From: Acetobacter sacchari
Lineage (GTDB): Bacteria; Pseudomonadota; Alphaproteobacteria; Acetobacterales; Acetobacteraceae
Length of the DNA: 39,126 bases
Assembly: GCF_017377715.1 (NCBI RefSeq)
Contig: NZ_JAFVMF010000030.1
Location: 1-39,126, forward strand
Direction of reading: 5' to 3'
Shown: positions 7,989 to 15,196 of the stretch, in pieces
Position numbering within the stretch: the first letter of the stretch is position 1
Layout: each line of letters starts with the position of its first letter
Translations under genes and position numbers: made by a program
The notes under the pieces: model-generated
Database searches by the model: none
Seen by the model: the letters and a program-made list of their open reading frames with translations, nothing else
Told to the model about the DNA's origin: nothing

Positions 7989-8190
7989 CCACCCCTCCCC
8001 GCGTTGACGCTACACGGACGGCATCAGAACAAGCCTCATCTGTCACCGGCTCATCGGTGCCGTCCGACCATCATGCGCCTCGCGCAGAACTTCCTTGCAA
8101 AACGTAACTTAAAGGCCCACTGAAGATAGCGGGCCGCTACCTTCCCGCAGCTTTGGCGACAAGTTTCTGCGCGCCCCGAAAGCCAAAAAG

Positions 8191-8400
8191 ATGTCTAACG
8201 AGACACTGAGCCGGATTGCCGTCCTTGAGCAGCAGGTGGCCGAGTTGCAAGCCCGCATGGGCAGCGCGAGTCCCACAGAGAATGCGCGCCACATAAACAT
8301 GATCAGCAAAATCGTGGCCGCATTGTCCGTGAACAGTCGAGAGCTGTGGAAGGCAGTGAATGCGGGGCGACCAGCGAGTATTGCCCGCTCACGGCACTAA
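8191..8400 (+). CDS. Small coiled-coil protein, unknown
   Basis: A 69-residue protein with a short heptad region (LSRIAVLEQQVAELQARM, residues about 5-22). No family recognised. A perfect hairpin begins at its stop codon, which supports a real transcription unit. The 200 bp before it (7989-8190) show no gene. Confidence 0.5.
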   Translation: MSNETLSRIAVLEQQVAELQARMGSASPTENARHINMISKIVAALSVNSRELWKAVNAGRPASIARSRH

Positions 8401-8421
8401 ACCCGTCAGATCGACGGGTTT
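8399..8421 (+). terminator. Terminator-like hairpin at the stop of the small coiled-coil gene
   Basis: AAACCCGTC (8399-8407) and GACGGGTTT (8413-8421) pair perfectly with a 5-nt loop, followed by GAGGTTTT. Confidence 0.6.
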
Positions 8422-8564
8422 GAGGTTTTCCACCGCCCGTTTTCTATGCCAATTCCGACGCCCTCACGTTCCGCGCTTTGGTGTTTTGTTCCATGGGAGG
8501 CTGGTGATATCTATGCCGCCTTAGCGTCCATGCGGCGCGCGGCAACTGAGGCATCGGCAGAGGC

Positions 8565-8981
8565 GTGGCGGCTCCTAAAATACGATCTATGTGCCATGCG
8601 ATTTTGCTTGGGCCACTGAATGTAAAGCTGGTCAACGACACGTTAGGGACGGAGCTGATAGGCGGCGACTTATACCTCAGCCGTCAAGCGCACTGGCACA
8701 TAGCGCAAGATCACCCCGAGGATTACGATGCGTGCATACTCGCACTGAAATCAGTGGGCGCCCGCCCTGGGCTCATCGGGCAAGCCCCAAAGCATGGGTC
8801 TAATTTTGAGGCGATTGTCCGTTTCCGATCCGCGAATCCTCAGAAGCCGTTCGTGCTTGTAGCCATAGGACTCGAACGAGATGAGCGAGGAGCGTATCGC
8901 GTGAAGAGTGCCTATTCCATTGATGAGCGCACCGTCGAGAGGCGGCGACTTAACGGGCACCTTAAACTTCCTTGTAGATAG
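8565..8981 (+). CDS. Possible phage nuclease-toxin domain protein (PBECR-like)
   Basis: A 138-residue protein from GTG 8565, or 130 residues from ATG 8589. The pattern LYLSRQAHWHIAQDHPEDY, then RPGLIGQAPKHGSNFEAIVRF, then FVLVAIGLERD and YRVKSAYSIDERTVERR, recalls the barnase/EndoU/ColicinE5-RelE-like (PBECR) domains found in phage polyvalent proteins: an H-x-x-x-HPE element followed by beta strands. The family match is by eye and moderate. It stands alone, with no clear antitoxin next to it, and it faces the KilA-N operon. Alternative: an unrelated small phage protein. Confidence 0.5.
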   Translation: MAAPKIRSMCHAILLGPLNVKLVNDTLGTELIGGDLYLSRQAHWHIAQDHPEDYDACILALKSVGARPGLIGQAPKHGSNFEAIVRFRSANPQKPFVLVAIGLERDERGAYRVKSAYSIDERTVERRRLNGHLKLPCR

Positions 8982-8982
8982 C

Positions 8983-9006
8983 AAAAGAGGCCGCCAAGGC
9001 GACCTC
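8983..9006 (-). terminator. Terminator of the KilA-N operon (minus strand)
   Basis: On the minus strand GAGGTCGCC and GGCGGCCTC pair across TT (one G-T pair) and are followed by TTTT. It lies between the convergent genes at 8565-8981 and 9177-9587. Confidence 0.6.
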
Positions 9007-9176
9007 CTGCTGTCCGGGCGGGACGCAATCCCCGATCTCTTGGGCACCCGGTCCCGCGCGCTTAGGACCAAGATGCTTATTTACCAACCCTTGCGAGGCT
9101 GGTGCGTGAGGTAGCCGTTCTCACCTCACCGGACGGCACATACATGATCATACCCGTGGTTTAGGTCAAGTTAACT

Positions 9177-9587
9177 CTAGGCATCGACCAACGCCCTCAC
9201 CTTCCGCCCACTCTGCGGGAGCCTCCCGCCAAACAACGCCTCAGCGTGCGTGACCTTCAACTCCGCGATCACGGCTCCGGCGCAGATCTTGTCGAACGTC
9301 TCCCTGTCCACGACCTGCGGCGTCGCGTTCGGCTTCACCTTCCCTGTCTTTGGATCGTGGTCGCGATCAGGAACGAACAGGTTGAACTTCGCGCCGCCCA
9401 CGTGCTGCACGAGATAGATGTTCGGGTGGCCGTTCACGTCACAGACATGCAGGCCGTCCGCCACAAACCCGCTCGGCTGCCACAGCACAAAGTCGCCGCG
9501 CCGCAAGAACGGGTAGAGGTTGTTCGTCTCCAGACGCAGGACGTGGTTCGGCGACTGCGGCGTCCCCGCCAGAGCCAGCGCGCTCAT
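9177..9587 (-). CDS. S24-peptidase-like domain protein without catalytic serine
   Basis: A 136-residue protein, ATG at 9587 in a 4-bp ATGA overlap with the KilA-N gene. The segment NLYPFLRRGDFVLWQP matches the S-M-x-P-x-L-x-x-G-D motif of LexA/CI-type S24 domains, but Asn stands where the nucleophilic Ser should be. It is followed by the strand NIYLVQHVGGAKFNLFVPD, where the S24 Lys/strand region lies. There is no helix-turn-helix. It may thus be a non-cleaving partner of a repressor or antirepressor. The fold is assigned by motif spacing and needs checking. Confidence 0.5.
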   Translation of the reverse strand: MSALALAGTPQSPNHVLRLETNNLYPFLRRGDFVLWQPSGFVADGLHVCDVNGHPNIYLVQHVGGAKFNLFVPDRDHDPKTGKVKPNATPQVVDRETFDKICAGAVIAELKVTHAEALFGGRLPQSGRKVRALVDA

Positions 9588-10393
9588 AACGCTGGCTCCG
9601 GGGTCTTGGCGAAAGGGCGCAGCACATCCACGATCAATGGGAACCAGACCCACGGCTGAACAGTGCCTTGCGTGTGCGCCTTAGTCTTGTCCTCATACCG
9701 CCCGAACCGGCGTCCTTTTTCTGTTGGCGTCCAGACGATCCGGTTCTTTGCATCGCGGCTGTCGTTGTGGAAGCCTTGCTCTTTCAAAAGCTGGTTCACG
9801 TCGCGGTTTGATATCCCCAACTCCGCGCCGATCTGCGTCGCAGTCATCGTCCGCTCCTGAACGACGAGCGGTTGAGCCTGCCAACCGAGCACTTTCGGGA
9901 GGTCAACGCCCGTCTGCTCCTTCACGACGGCGTTTGCCTTGAGACGCGCTTGCGTCACATCCATGCCTTGGCGCTTGTGATACGCGAGCGTCGAGCCGTG
10001 TAGCGCGATAGCTTTGCGGATCAGGGTGATGTGGTTGAAGGAGGGGGTAGCGGTAGCGGGAATTTCGCCACGAACCATCGCATCGAAGGCCTCAAGCACC
10101 TTGAGGTGGAAAGCTGCGCTAATCCATTCCCCGTAGGCGTAGACCAGTTGGCGCACTCCATAAGTCCCAGAAGCGCTTCCGCCATTGATTACGTTAAGTG
10201 GTTGATTTTTCTCAGAAGGGGAATTTCCCTTCTGGCAGATTTCCGCCACTAATGCCCTTGTCTGAGCGTTCTTCCCCCACTCCGCTGGAGTCTTGTTCGC
10301 GGGAGAACCAGCGGCGCGCCAGCAATCATTTAGGCTGTAGCGACCTGCCTCGTCCTGGCGGATTGAAGACGAAAGGATGGTGAGAGCGCTCAT
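9584..10393 (-). CDS. KilA-N domain antirepressor-like protein
   Basis: A 269-residue protein. Residues 1-110 form a KilA-N domain (GRYSLNDCWRAAG near the start, then YGEWISAAFHLKVLEAFD). The C-terminal part has a second helix-turn-helix-like module (MTATQIGAELGISNRDVNQLL, about 183-203) and a short TEKGRRFGR segment, as in phage Ant-type antirepressors. It overlaps its neighbours on both sides by 4 bp (ATGA). Its position after an Arc-like gene equals that of ant in phage P22. Confidence 0.82.
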   Translation of the reverse strand: MSALTILSSSIRQDEAGRYSLNDCWRAAGSPANKTPAEWGKNAQTRALVAEICQKGNSPSEKNQPLNVINGGSASGTYGVRQLVYAYGEWISAAFHLKVLEAFDAMVRGEIPATATPSFNHITLIRKAIALHGSTLAYHKRQGMDVTQARLKANAVVKEQTGVDLPKVLGWQAQPLVVQERTMTATQIGAELGISNRDVNQLLKEQGFHNDSRDAKNRIVWTPTEKGRRFGRYEDKTKAHTQGTVQPWVWFPLIVDVLRPFAKTPEPAL

Positions 10394-10725
10394 GCTGCCT
10401 CTCCCTTCGCGCGAAGGGCGGGGAACATCTCCATAAGCTTCTCTCTCGGCTTCCCGCCGTAGAAAACCTCGTGCTCCGTTTCGTTGTCCTCGATGGTTTC
10501 AAGCATGTCGTGAGCGATCTTGATCATCTGCTCCCGCGACGGTGGATTATCGATCGTAAGAAGATTGATTACGTCGTCATGAAGAATCGTAATGGAGATC
10601 ATCTGAGACTGAGCGAGTTTCAGAAGCTGCTCTCGGGTCAGTATGGATAGAGCCTTATAGGAACAAGCCTCGGGCATGCCGAAGATGCGCTTTGCCCTTT
10701 CGGGCGCAGGTATGCTATCTGTCAT
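10390..10725 (-). CDS. Unknown protein between Arc-like repressor and KilA-N gene
   Basis: A 111-residue acidic, mainly helical protein (MTDSIPAPERAKRIFGMPEA start). It has AAAGG as Shine-Dalgarno 8 nt before the ATG and an ATGA overlap with the KilA-N gene, so it belongs to the same operon. No family recognised. It may be a co-regulator. Confidence 0.75.
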   Translation of the reverse strand: MTDSIPAPERAKRIFGMPEACSYKALSILTREQLLKLAQSQMISITILHDDVINLLTIDNPPSREQMIKIAHDMLETIEDNETEHEVFYGGKPREKLMEMFPALRAKGEAA

Positions 10726-10746
10726 CCGTTGATACCTTTCTGGGTT

Positions 10747-10944
10747 TCACTCAGAGGCATCGGGGGAAGTCGCCAAACCGGACCCCGATGCCTTTTCTTT
10801 TTTCAGAAGAACTTCGGCGAGCAGTTCGTTGATTTCCGACGTCATACTGCGAACGCTTTCCGCAGCGGATTGTCGAAGCGCTTCGTAAACATCCGGCCTC
10901 AACCGCAATGTCATCCGAGGGCAATCTTGGAATGGGGTAGGAAT
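10747..10944 (-). CDS. Arc-like ribbon-helix-helix repressor
   Basis: The sequence CPRMTLRLRPDVYEALRQ then SMTSEINELLAEVL follows the Arc/MetJ beta-strand, helix, turn (RSMTSEI), helix pattern of P22 Arc. The start is unusual. The frame is open to a GTG at 10968, but that GTG lies in the operator/-10 region. A perfect AAGGAGG (10956-10950) sits 5 nt before ATT at 10944-10942, and the only in-frame ATG (10914) lies inside the DNA-binding strand. ATT 10944 is preferred here (65 residues). It is divergent from a second repressor gene. Confidence 0.75.
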   Translation of the reverse strand: MPTPFQDCPRMTLRLRPDVYEALRQSAAESVRSMTSEINELLAEVLLKKEKASGSGLATSPDASE

Positions 10945-10961
10945 GTGTGCCTCCTTCGCTG

Positions 10962-11025
10962 ATGGCACACCATATATGCCATGGCACAGGCGATGTGCAA
11001 TAGAAAAAACACATCACCTGTGCCA
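10962..11025. promoter_or_regulatory. Shared operator between the two Arc/Mnt-type genes
   Basis: TGGCACAGGCGATGTG (10982-10997) and CACATCACCTGTGCCA (11010-11025) form a 16-bp inverted repeat with one mismatch. A third box ATGGCA/TGCCAT (10962-10967 and 10977-10982) surrounds CATATATG, which holds a possible -10 (TATATG, minus strand) for the Arc-like gene. TGGCACA occurs three times in all. Confidence 0.65.
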
Positions 11026-11035
11026 AAATGCGAAC

Positions 11036-11350
11036 ATGAGCGACGATGACAGATACCGCAGATTCAACCTGAGAATCCCGAAGGACGTGTTCGACGTCAT
11101 TCAAGACTTGGCGTTGGAGCGCTCGCACTCGATGAACGCTGAGATCGTGCAGCGCCTTGAGGCGTCTTTAATGCCTGTTGCTATGTGGCCAACTGACGCC
11201 CCAGACGATAGCAGCCCCATATCTCCCGAAGAGAAATCCTTTATTGCCATCATGCGCTCCATGAGCGAGCCGGAGCGGATGATTCTGCGGGGTGTGCTAC
11301 GCGGAATGGCCGAAGGCAGGGACGCGGTTAGTAAGCCGAGAGACCAATAG
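11036..11350 (+). CDS. Mnt/Arc-type ribbon-helix-helix repressor
   Basis: A 104-residue protein from ATG 11036 (the frame is open further upstream, but that part overlaps the operator). YRRFNLRIPKDVFDVIQDLA then SHSMNAEIVQRLEASL is a textbook Arc/Mnt fold: strand RFNLRIP, helix, SMNAEI turn, helix. The C-terminal 50 residues may form the oligomerisation part, as in Mnt. No Shine-Dalgarno is visible. It is divergent from the Arc-like gene, which is the P22 mnt/arc layout. Confidence 0.82.
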   Translation: MSDDDRYRRFNLRIPKDVFDVIQDLALERSHSMNAEIVQRLEASLMPVAMWPTDAPDDSSPISPEEKSFIAIMRSMSEPERMILRGVLRGMAEGRDAVSKPRDQ

Positions 11351-11385
11351 CCCGGTTGACCTCTCCACCCTGCGAATGTGATGTT

Positions 11386-11403
11386 CCGTTACAAATGTAA
11401 CGG
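11386..11403. promoter_or_regulatory. 18-bp perfect palindrome upstream of the secreted protein gene
   Basis: CCGTTACAAATGTAACGG reads as an 8-bp inverted repeat with a 2-nt centre, just before the start at 11406. A TTGACC lies at 11356-11361. Likely a repressor site; no convincing -10 is seen. Confidence 0.4.
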
Positions 11404-11405
11404 GG

Positions 11406-11726
11406 GTGAGCGTGAAGAGAGTTTTGGTGGTGGGGACGATTTCGTCGTTATGCTATACCTATGACGCCGCAGCACAGGAAGCGCGCGACCTTCAGCCCGT
11501 GTCGAAGCAAATCTCTGATGGCTCACAATGCTTCGATATAAAATTTGAGAAGCAACAACTTCCGCCTTACCAACCAATTCTGATTAATAAATGCACAGGA
11601 AATACGTGGTTGTTAGTAAGGAGCCCTATAGGCGATAAAAACGGCAAAGATACTGGATCTTACACATATACTTGGCAGCCACTTCAATACGGCAACGCGA
11701 TACCAATTTTAACGCCGTCAAGATAA
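11406..11726 (+). CDS. Small secreted protein, unknown
   Basis: A 106-residue protein (GTG start at 11406, or 11412) with a signal-peptide-like N-terminus: basic MSVKR, hydrophobic VLVVGTISSL, then a probable cleavage site near AAAQEA. The mature part has two Cys (QCFDI and NKCTGN), which may form a disulphide. AT-rich compared with its neighbours, pointing to separate acquisition. No family recognised; likely an envelope-acting cargo gene. Confidence 0.6.
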   Translation: MSVKRVLVVGTISSLCYTYDAAAQEARDLQPVSKQISDGSQCFDIKFEKQQLPPYQPILINKCTGNTWLLVRSPIGDKNGKDTGSYTYTWQPLQYGNAIPILTPSR

Positions 11727-11757
11727 TCTCCCCCACTCCCACCCACCCCTCGCCCCG

Positions 11758-11766
11758 TGCTACACT
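11758..11766 (+). promoter_or_regulatory. Extended -10 element, possible leaderless start
   Basis: TGC-TACACT lies exactly 6 nt upstream of the ATG at 11773. No Shine-Dalgarno is present; a C-rich tract (11729-11756) precedes it. Confidence 0.45.
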
Positions 11767-11772
11767 CCGCCC

Positions 11773-12039
11773 ATGACCGACGAGCCGACCAACCTCATCC
11801 TTGAGCAGTTGAAGCTGATCCGTAAGGAGCAGGCGGACCAGCGCACGCTCCTGCTGCACCACACCGACCTGCTACGCCGTATCGAGCGCCGGGTTGCCGA
11901 GGGCGAGCGCCGTGTGGACGAACTGAAGGACGATCTTGAGATGATGCTCAAGTCCGAGATCATGGGTCGGCTGGGTAACTTCGAAAACGAGATCGACCGC
12001 CGCATGGACGAGATCGAGGCCAAGCTGCGGGAGCGGTGA
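11773..12039 (+). CDS. Coiled-coil protein, unknown
   Basis: An 88-residue, highly charged protein. Almost the whole length is predicted coiled coil by heptad pattern (LILEQLKLIRKEQ, LLLHHTDLLRRIERRV, VDELKDDLEMML). Such small proteins are common next to phage tail genes, but the role is unknown. It has codon usage and GC content like the main phage genes, unlike the AT-rich gene just before it. Confidence 0.7.
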   Translation: MTDEPTNLILEQLKLIRKEQADQRTLLLHHTDLLRRIERRVAEGERRVDELKDDLEMMLKSEIMGRLGNFENEIDRRMDEIEAKLRER

Positions 12040-12076
12040 CGGGGCGTTGACCCGACTCTGGCGCGGGTGATCGGAT

Positions 12077-12096
12077 GATCTCCATGAGCGGAGATC
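12077..12096 (+). promoter_or_regulatory. Hairpin that can hide a Shine-Dalgarno
   Basis: GATCTCC (12077-12083) pairs perfectly with GGAGATC (12090-12096) across a 6-nt loop. GGAG in the right arm is the Shine-Dalgarno of the gene starting at 12101, so folding would block translation. Confidence 0.4.
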
Positions 12097-12100
12097 GACA

Positions 12101-12349
12101 ATGGCAGCTTCAGTGGAAGTGGTGTGGACTGACTGGTCAGCCGACTACAGAATTGGCGTCAAAATAGTTACCGTTCGGGTTGTGCATGACGCCGGAGAGT
12201 TTCAGCTAAGCTTTCAAATAAAAGAGCCTCTGTCGACTGCAACGCGGCTGCGTGAGTTGATACTTCAGGAGCTTCACCACCTTGGGGCTGGTTTGGCAGC
12301 AACCGAGCCTCAGCAGATATCGATACCCGAAGGCTCCCTTCCTGATTAG
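12101..12349 (+). CDS. Small protein, unknown
   Basis: An 82-residue protein (MAASVEVVWTDWSADYRIG start) with a beta-rich first half and a helical second half. GGAG 7 nt before the ATG supports the start. A terminator follows directly at 12350. No family recognised. Confidence 0.6.
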   Translation: MAASVEVVWTDWSADYRIGVKIVTVRVVHDAGEFQLSFQIKEPLSTATRLRELILQELHHLGAGLAATEPQQISIPEGSLPD

Positions 12350-12375
12350 GCTCGACCCGAAGATCGAGCAGTTTT
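12350..12375 (+). terminator. Terminator of the plus-strand accessory genes
   Basis: GCTCGA (12350-12355) pairs with TCGAGC (12364-12369), followed by AGTTTT. The loop region CCCGAAGA is the same as in the terminator at 29153-29176. Confidence 0.6.
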
Positions 12376-12462
12376 GTCTCGTATTTCACGCTTCCTCCAG
12401 ACGACATTCTGCCAAAGGCTATTTGTCCCGTCTTGGTTTCGGTGGGAATTACACCCAGTCCC

Positions 12463-14394
12463 TCAATTCACAAACGCCATCCCCGGCATACGCGGATTGC
12501 CCACGCCGTCAGCGTAACTCCCCTGCGCGCGCAAATCCTGCATCGCGCGGCCGTATTCGACGTTGAACATGATGTCTCCGATCTTCTTGCCGTCCAGCAT
12601 GACGGGGGCTGGGCGGATTACGAATTGCTGCGGTTGCGGCTGGGGTTGCGTTGATGGCGTTTGTCGCTCTTGCGCACGTGACGCCTGCGCCTGCTGCCAT
12701 ATCGGCACGGACTGCCATGCTGTCGCGAATGGGTCATTGACGTGAGCCTGAGGCGCTGACGCCGGACTGCCGACATGCGTGTGAAACCATTGGAACGGGT
12801 CCAGCTTATCCTTCCAGGTTATCGGTGATCCGTCGTCATAACCGAGTTTGTGATCCTCCGACTTCGCCCACCCCGCCAGCTTGTGTGTTCCGTAGAGGAT
12901 GCCGCCAGCAGCGGCCAAAGTTGCCGCGAGCGCCCCCGCACCGGCTGCGAACGCCGCCATCGCAGGAATAGCCGCCGCCACCGATGCTCCCGCCATCACG
13001 GAACCCAATGCGGCGACGCCAGAGACAAGCGGCCCGAGAGCCGCAGCTGTTAGCGCCATACCACCCGCGAGCGCGACGAAAGCCGCCGTTCCCGCCGCGA
13101 GCATTTCCAAATCCTCCACGGCGCGCGGGTGTCGCCGTGTAAAATCCGTCAGCTTCGTGATCCCGGCCGTCAGCTTCGCCAGCATTCCGGTCGCATCATT
13201 CACCAATGGCGCTCCTAGTGCCGTGAGAAGGTTGTGCCACGCATTTTCGAAGGCGTTGAGTTTTGTGGTTGGATCGGTCGCGTTCGCGACCTTGTATTGA
13301 TCGACGCCGACTGCTCGCTGGATATTCTGCGCGTCGCGATCGAACGCAGGCTGGTTCCTGAGAATTTCCGACAGAAGACCGATCACGGTCCCGCGTAGAT
13401 GGCTGCGGAGCAATTCTGCCATCTGAGAATCTGTCGTCGCGAACCCGCTCTTCTGGAGGGCTTTCGACAAATAATCACGCACCCACGACACCGGATCCGC
13501 ACGCATTTCGTCGCCGCCAGCAAGCGCGCCGCGATCGATCGTAAGATGGCCACCGCGACCCACATGAACTTTCTTCGCATCCATCAGGCCGAGATTTTCA
13601 AGCCACGTCGCGCCCGCCTGCGTCATAATCCCGCCCGCGAGTTGCTGCTGGAGTGACGCAAGCTGCGTCCCGACCGTCGATGCGCTGCCAGACGCGGCTA
13701 TGACGGGGGCTAGGTTTATCAGTCCCCTATCCGACAAAGCAGCCCCGGCCGTCCGCGCATACTGCTGGAAGGCAAGCAATTGCTCAGGTCCGACGCGTCC
13801 ACGCGAACCGATCGCGATACCCTCCAGTAGCCGTGCTTGCTGCGTAAGGTGGCTTGCGCTGATCTCGTGGGTATTCGGGTCTACAAGAGCGCCTCGCTGG
13901 TCCAAATAACGGACAGCGGTAAATGCAGACTGCTCCTGATCGCGCCCCGTCAGATTGGACAGAACAACACCCATCTGCGCCATCTGCGGCATAACCGCGA
14001 TGGCTTCCTTCATCGAGCCAAGCTGGTTTCGAAGGTCGGCAACGAGGGCGATGTTCTTCTCCGCCGACGATCCAATTACATTCCCGGCAGTCTGCCACGC
14101 CGCGCCAGTCGCCTGCGCCACCTCTACCTGAGAAAGCCCGGCCTGATACATCAAAGACTGCTGGTGCGCGAACTCCTTCCCGGCGTCTGCCAGCTTGGCC
14201 ATCCCGGCCAGCATCGCCGTTCCGCCGATGACGCCAGTGAACCCTAGAGCTGCAAGTTTCGCGCGGTTGAAGCCCCCTTGAAGCTGTTCGACCGACATGT
14301 TGAGGCCGACGACATGCTTGGATAGCGCCTGAAGAACCGCCGTAGCGTTGTCCTTCATGGCGATGGTTACGCCGATTTTGTAGATGTCAGCCAT
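12463..14394 (-). CDS. Tail tape measure protein
   Basis: A 643-residue protein, by far the longest tail protein. The N-terminal two thirds are helical (start MADIYKIGVTIAMKDNATAVL). A hydrophobic Ala/Gly-rich region lies at about 430-510 (AALGPLVSGVAALGSVMAGA), as in membrane-inserting tape measure proteins, and the tail end is Pro/Gln-rich with DGKKIGDIMFNVE. It should set tail length and reach the inner membrane. The length would suit a rather short contractile tail. GAGG upstream overlaps the -10 of a divergent plus-strand gene. Confidence 0.85.
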   Translation of the reverse strand: MADIYKIGVTIAMKDNATAVLQALSKHVVGLNMSVEQLQGGFNRAKLAALGFTGVIGGTAMLAGMAKLADAGKEFAHQQSLMYQAGLSQVEVAQATGAAWQTAGNVIGSSAEKNIALVADLRNQLGSMKEAIAVMPQMAQMGVVLSNLTGRDQEQSAFTAVRYLDQRGALVDPNTHEISASHLTQQARLLEGIAIGSRGRVGPEQLLAFQQYARTAGAALSDRGLINLAPVIAASGSASTVGTQLASLQQQLAGGIMTQAGATWLENLGLMDAKKVHVGRGGHLTIDRGALAGGDEMRADPVSWVRDYLSKALQKSGFATTDSQMAELLRSHLRGTVIGLLSEILRNQPAFDRDAQNIQRAVGVDQYKVANATDPTTKLNAFENAWHNLLTALGAPLVNDATGMLAKLTAGITKLTDFTRRHPRAVEDLEMLAAGTAAFVALAGGMALTAAALGPLVSGVAALGSVMAGASVAAAIPAMAAFAAGAGALAATLAAAGGILYGTHKLAGWAKSEDHKLGYDDGSPITWKDKLDPFQWFHTHVGSPASAPQAHVNDPFATAWQSVPIWQQAQASRAQERQTPSTQPQPQPQQFVIRPAPVMLDGKKIGDIMFNVEYGRAMQDLRAQGSYADGVGNPRMPGMAFVN

Positions 14395-14401
14395 TTGCGC
14401 G

Positions 14402-14410
14402 TGCTATCCT
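14402..14410 (+). promoter_or_regulatory. Extended -10 element, possible leaderless start
   Basis: TGC-TATCCT lies exactly 6 nt upstream of the GTG at 14417. The same TGCTA element is seen at 11758 and 31838. Confidence 0.45.
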
Positions 14411-14416
14411 CGCGGC

Positions 14417-14737
14417 GTGAAGCCACCTTATTTCGAAACGGACGATGAGTTCGACGACGGCGGAACGCCTATGTGGCGTGAGCGTCAGCAGGAATTGCGC
14501 AGGACGCACGTGCGTCAGCGCGTGACGATCAATGCTCCTGCGCGCAGGCAGCCGCAGACCCTGCGTGAGTGGTGGGATATGGCTACCCCGGCCCAGATTT
14601 TTATCACCGGACAGGTGTTGTTTTGGTCGTTTTTGTTTGTGGTCGTCATCGGGACTGTGGCCGCGCTTGTGATCCACGACGCCATTTTCGGGGCGCCAAG
14701 CGACTTTGACGCTGCCATGTGGCAGACTTCGCATTAG
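14417..14737 (+). CDS. Single-pass membrane protein, accessory gene
   Basis: About 106 residues from GTG 14417 (the frame is open from 14384 too). The N-terminal 65 residues are charged and soluble (acidic FETDDEFDDG, then Arg-rich). A transmembrane segment follows (VLFWSFLFVVVIGTVAALVI), then a short tail. It is transcribed against the tail operon, between the HK97-gp10-like gene and the tape measure gene. Function unknown; such genes often act in superinfection exclusion. Confidence 0.65.
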   Translation: MKPPYFETDDEFDDGGTPMWRERQQELRRTHVRQRVTINAPARRQPQTLREWWDMATPAQIFITGQVLFWSFLFVVVIGTVAALVIHDAIFGAPSDFDAAMWQTSH

Positions 14738-14836
14738 AGCAGACAAACCGCCACGTCTCTTGCCTGCCATCTCCAACAGATCAGATAAGGCGTGATCGCC
14801 CTTAAATCTTCCGCGTCAGCCCATCGATGCCGACCT

Positions 14837-14845
14837 TGCTATATA
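14837..14845 (+). promoter_or_regulatory. Extended -10 element
   Basis: TGCTATATA lies about 66 bp before the ATG at 14911, in the otherwise empty AT-rich gap 14738-14910. Similar to the TGCTA elements of nearby plus-strand genes. Confidence 0.3.
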
Positions 14846-14910
14846 TTGATGAGTCTCTGAAAATATGTTCATGATGGGTAATAACCAATTTACGTGATCG
14901 GTTTACCTAC

Positions 14911-15138
14911 ATGATTGGCATGCTTCAGATCATAACGTGGCTTCTGTCTTTTTATTTGGTAATTAAGGGAATTGAAATATTGCAGATAGGGCTCGCCTCC
15001 AGCAGAGAGAGTCGTAAATTACCTATCGCAATAGGTATAATTACATTGGTAGCGTGCATCGGCGCTGGTCTGTGGTTCACTCAAACTCAGGATAATATGG
15101 CAAGCTCCATATCCTCAAATAGGCGTCAGATTCCATAA
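14911..15138 (+). CDS. Small two-pass membrane protein, accessory gene
   Basis: A 75-residue protein with two hydrophobic helices (MLQIITWLLSFYLVI, and AIGIITLVACIGAGLWF) joined by a short basic loop. AT-rich. It has no visible Shine-Dalgarno. Could act in the inner membrane as an exclusion or lysis-control protein; no family recognised. Confidence 0.6.
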   Translation: MIGMLQIITWLLSFYLVIKGIEILQIGLASSRESRKLPIAIGIITLVACIGAGLWFTQTQDNMASSISSNRRQIP

Positions 15139-15196
15139 CCAATCAGCATCCTTTAGTGTTCATCACGTGTGCCTCGCGCCCACTAAGGAGTTACGG

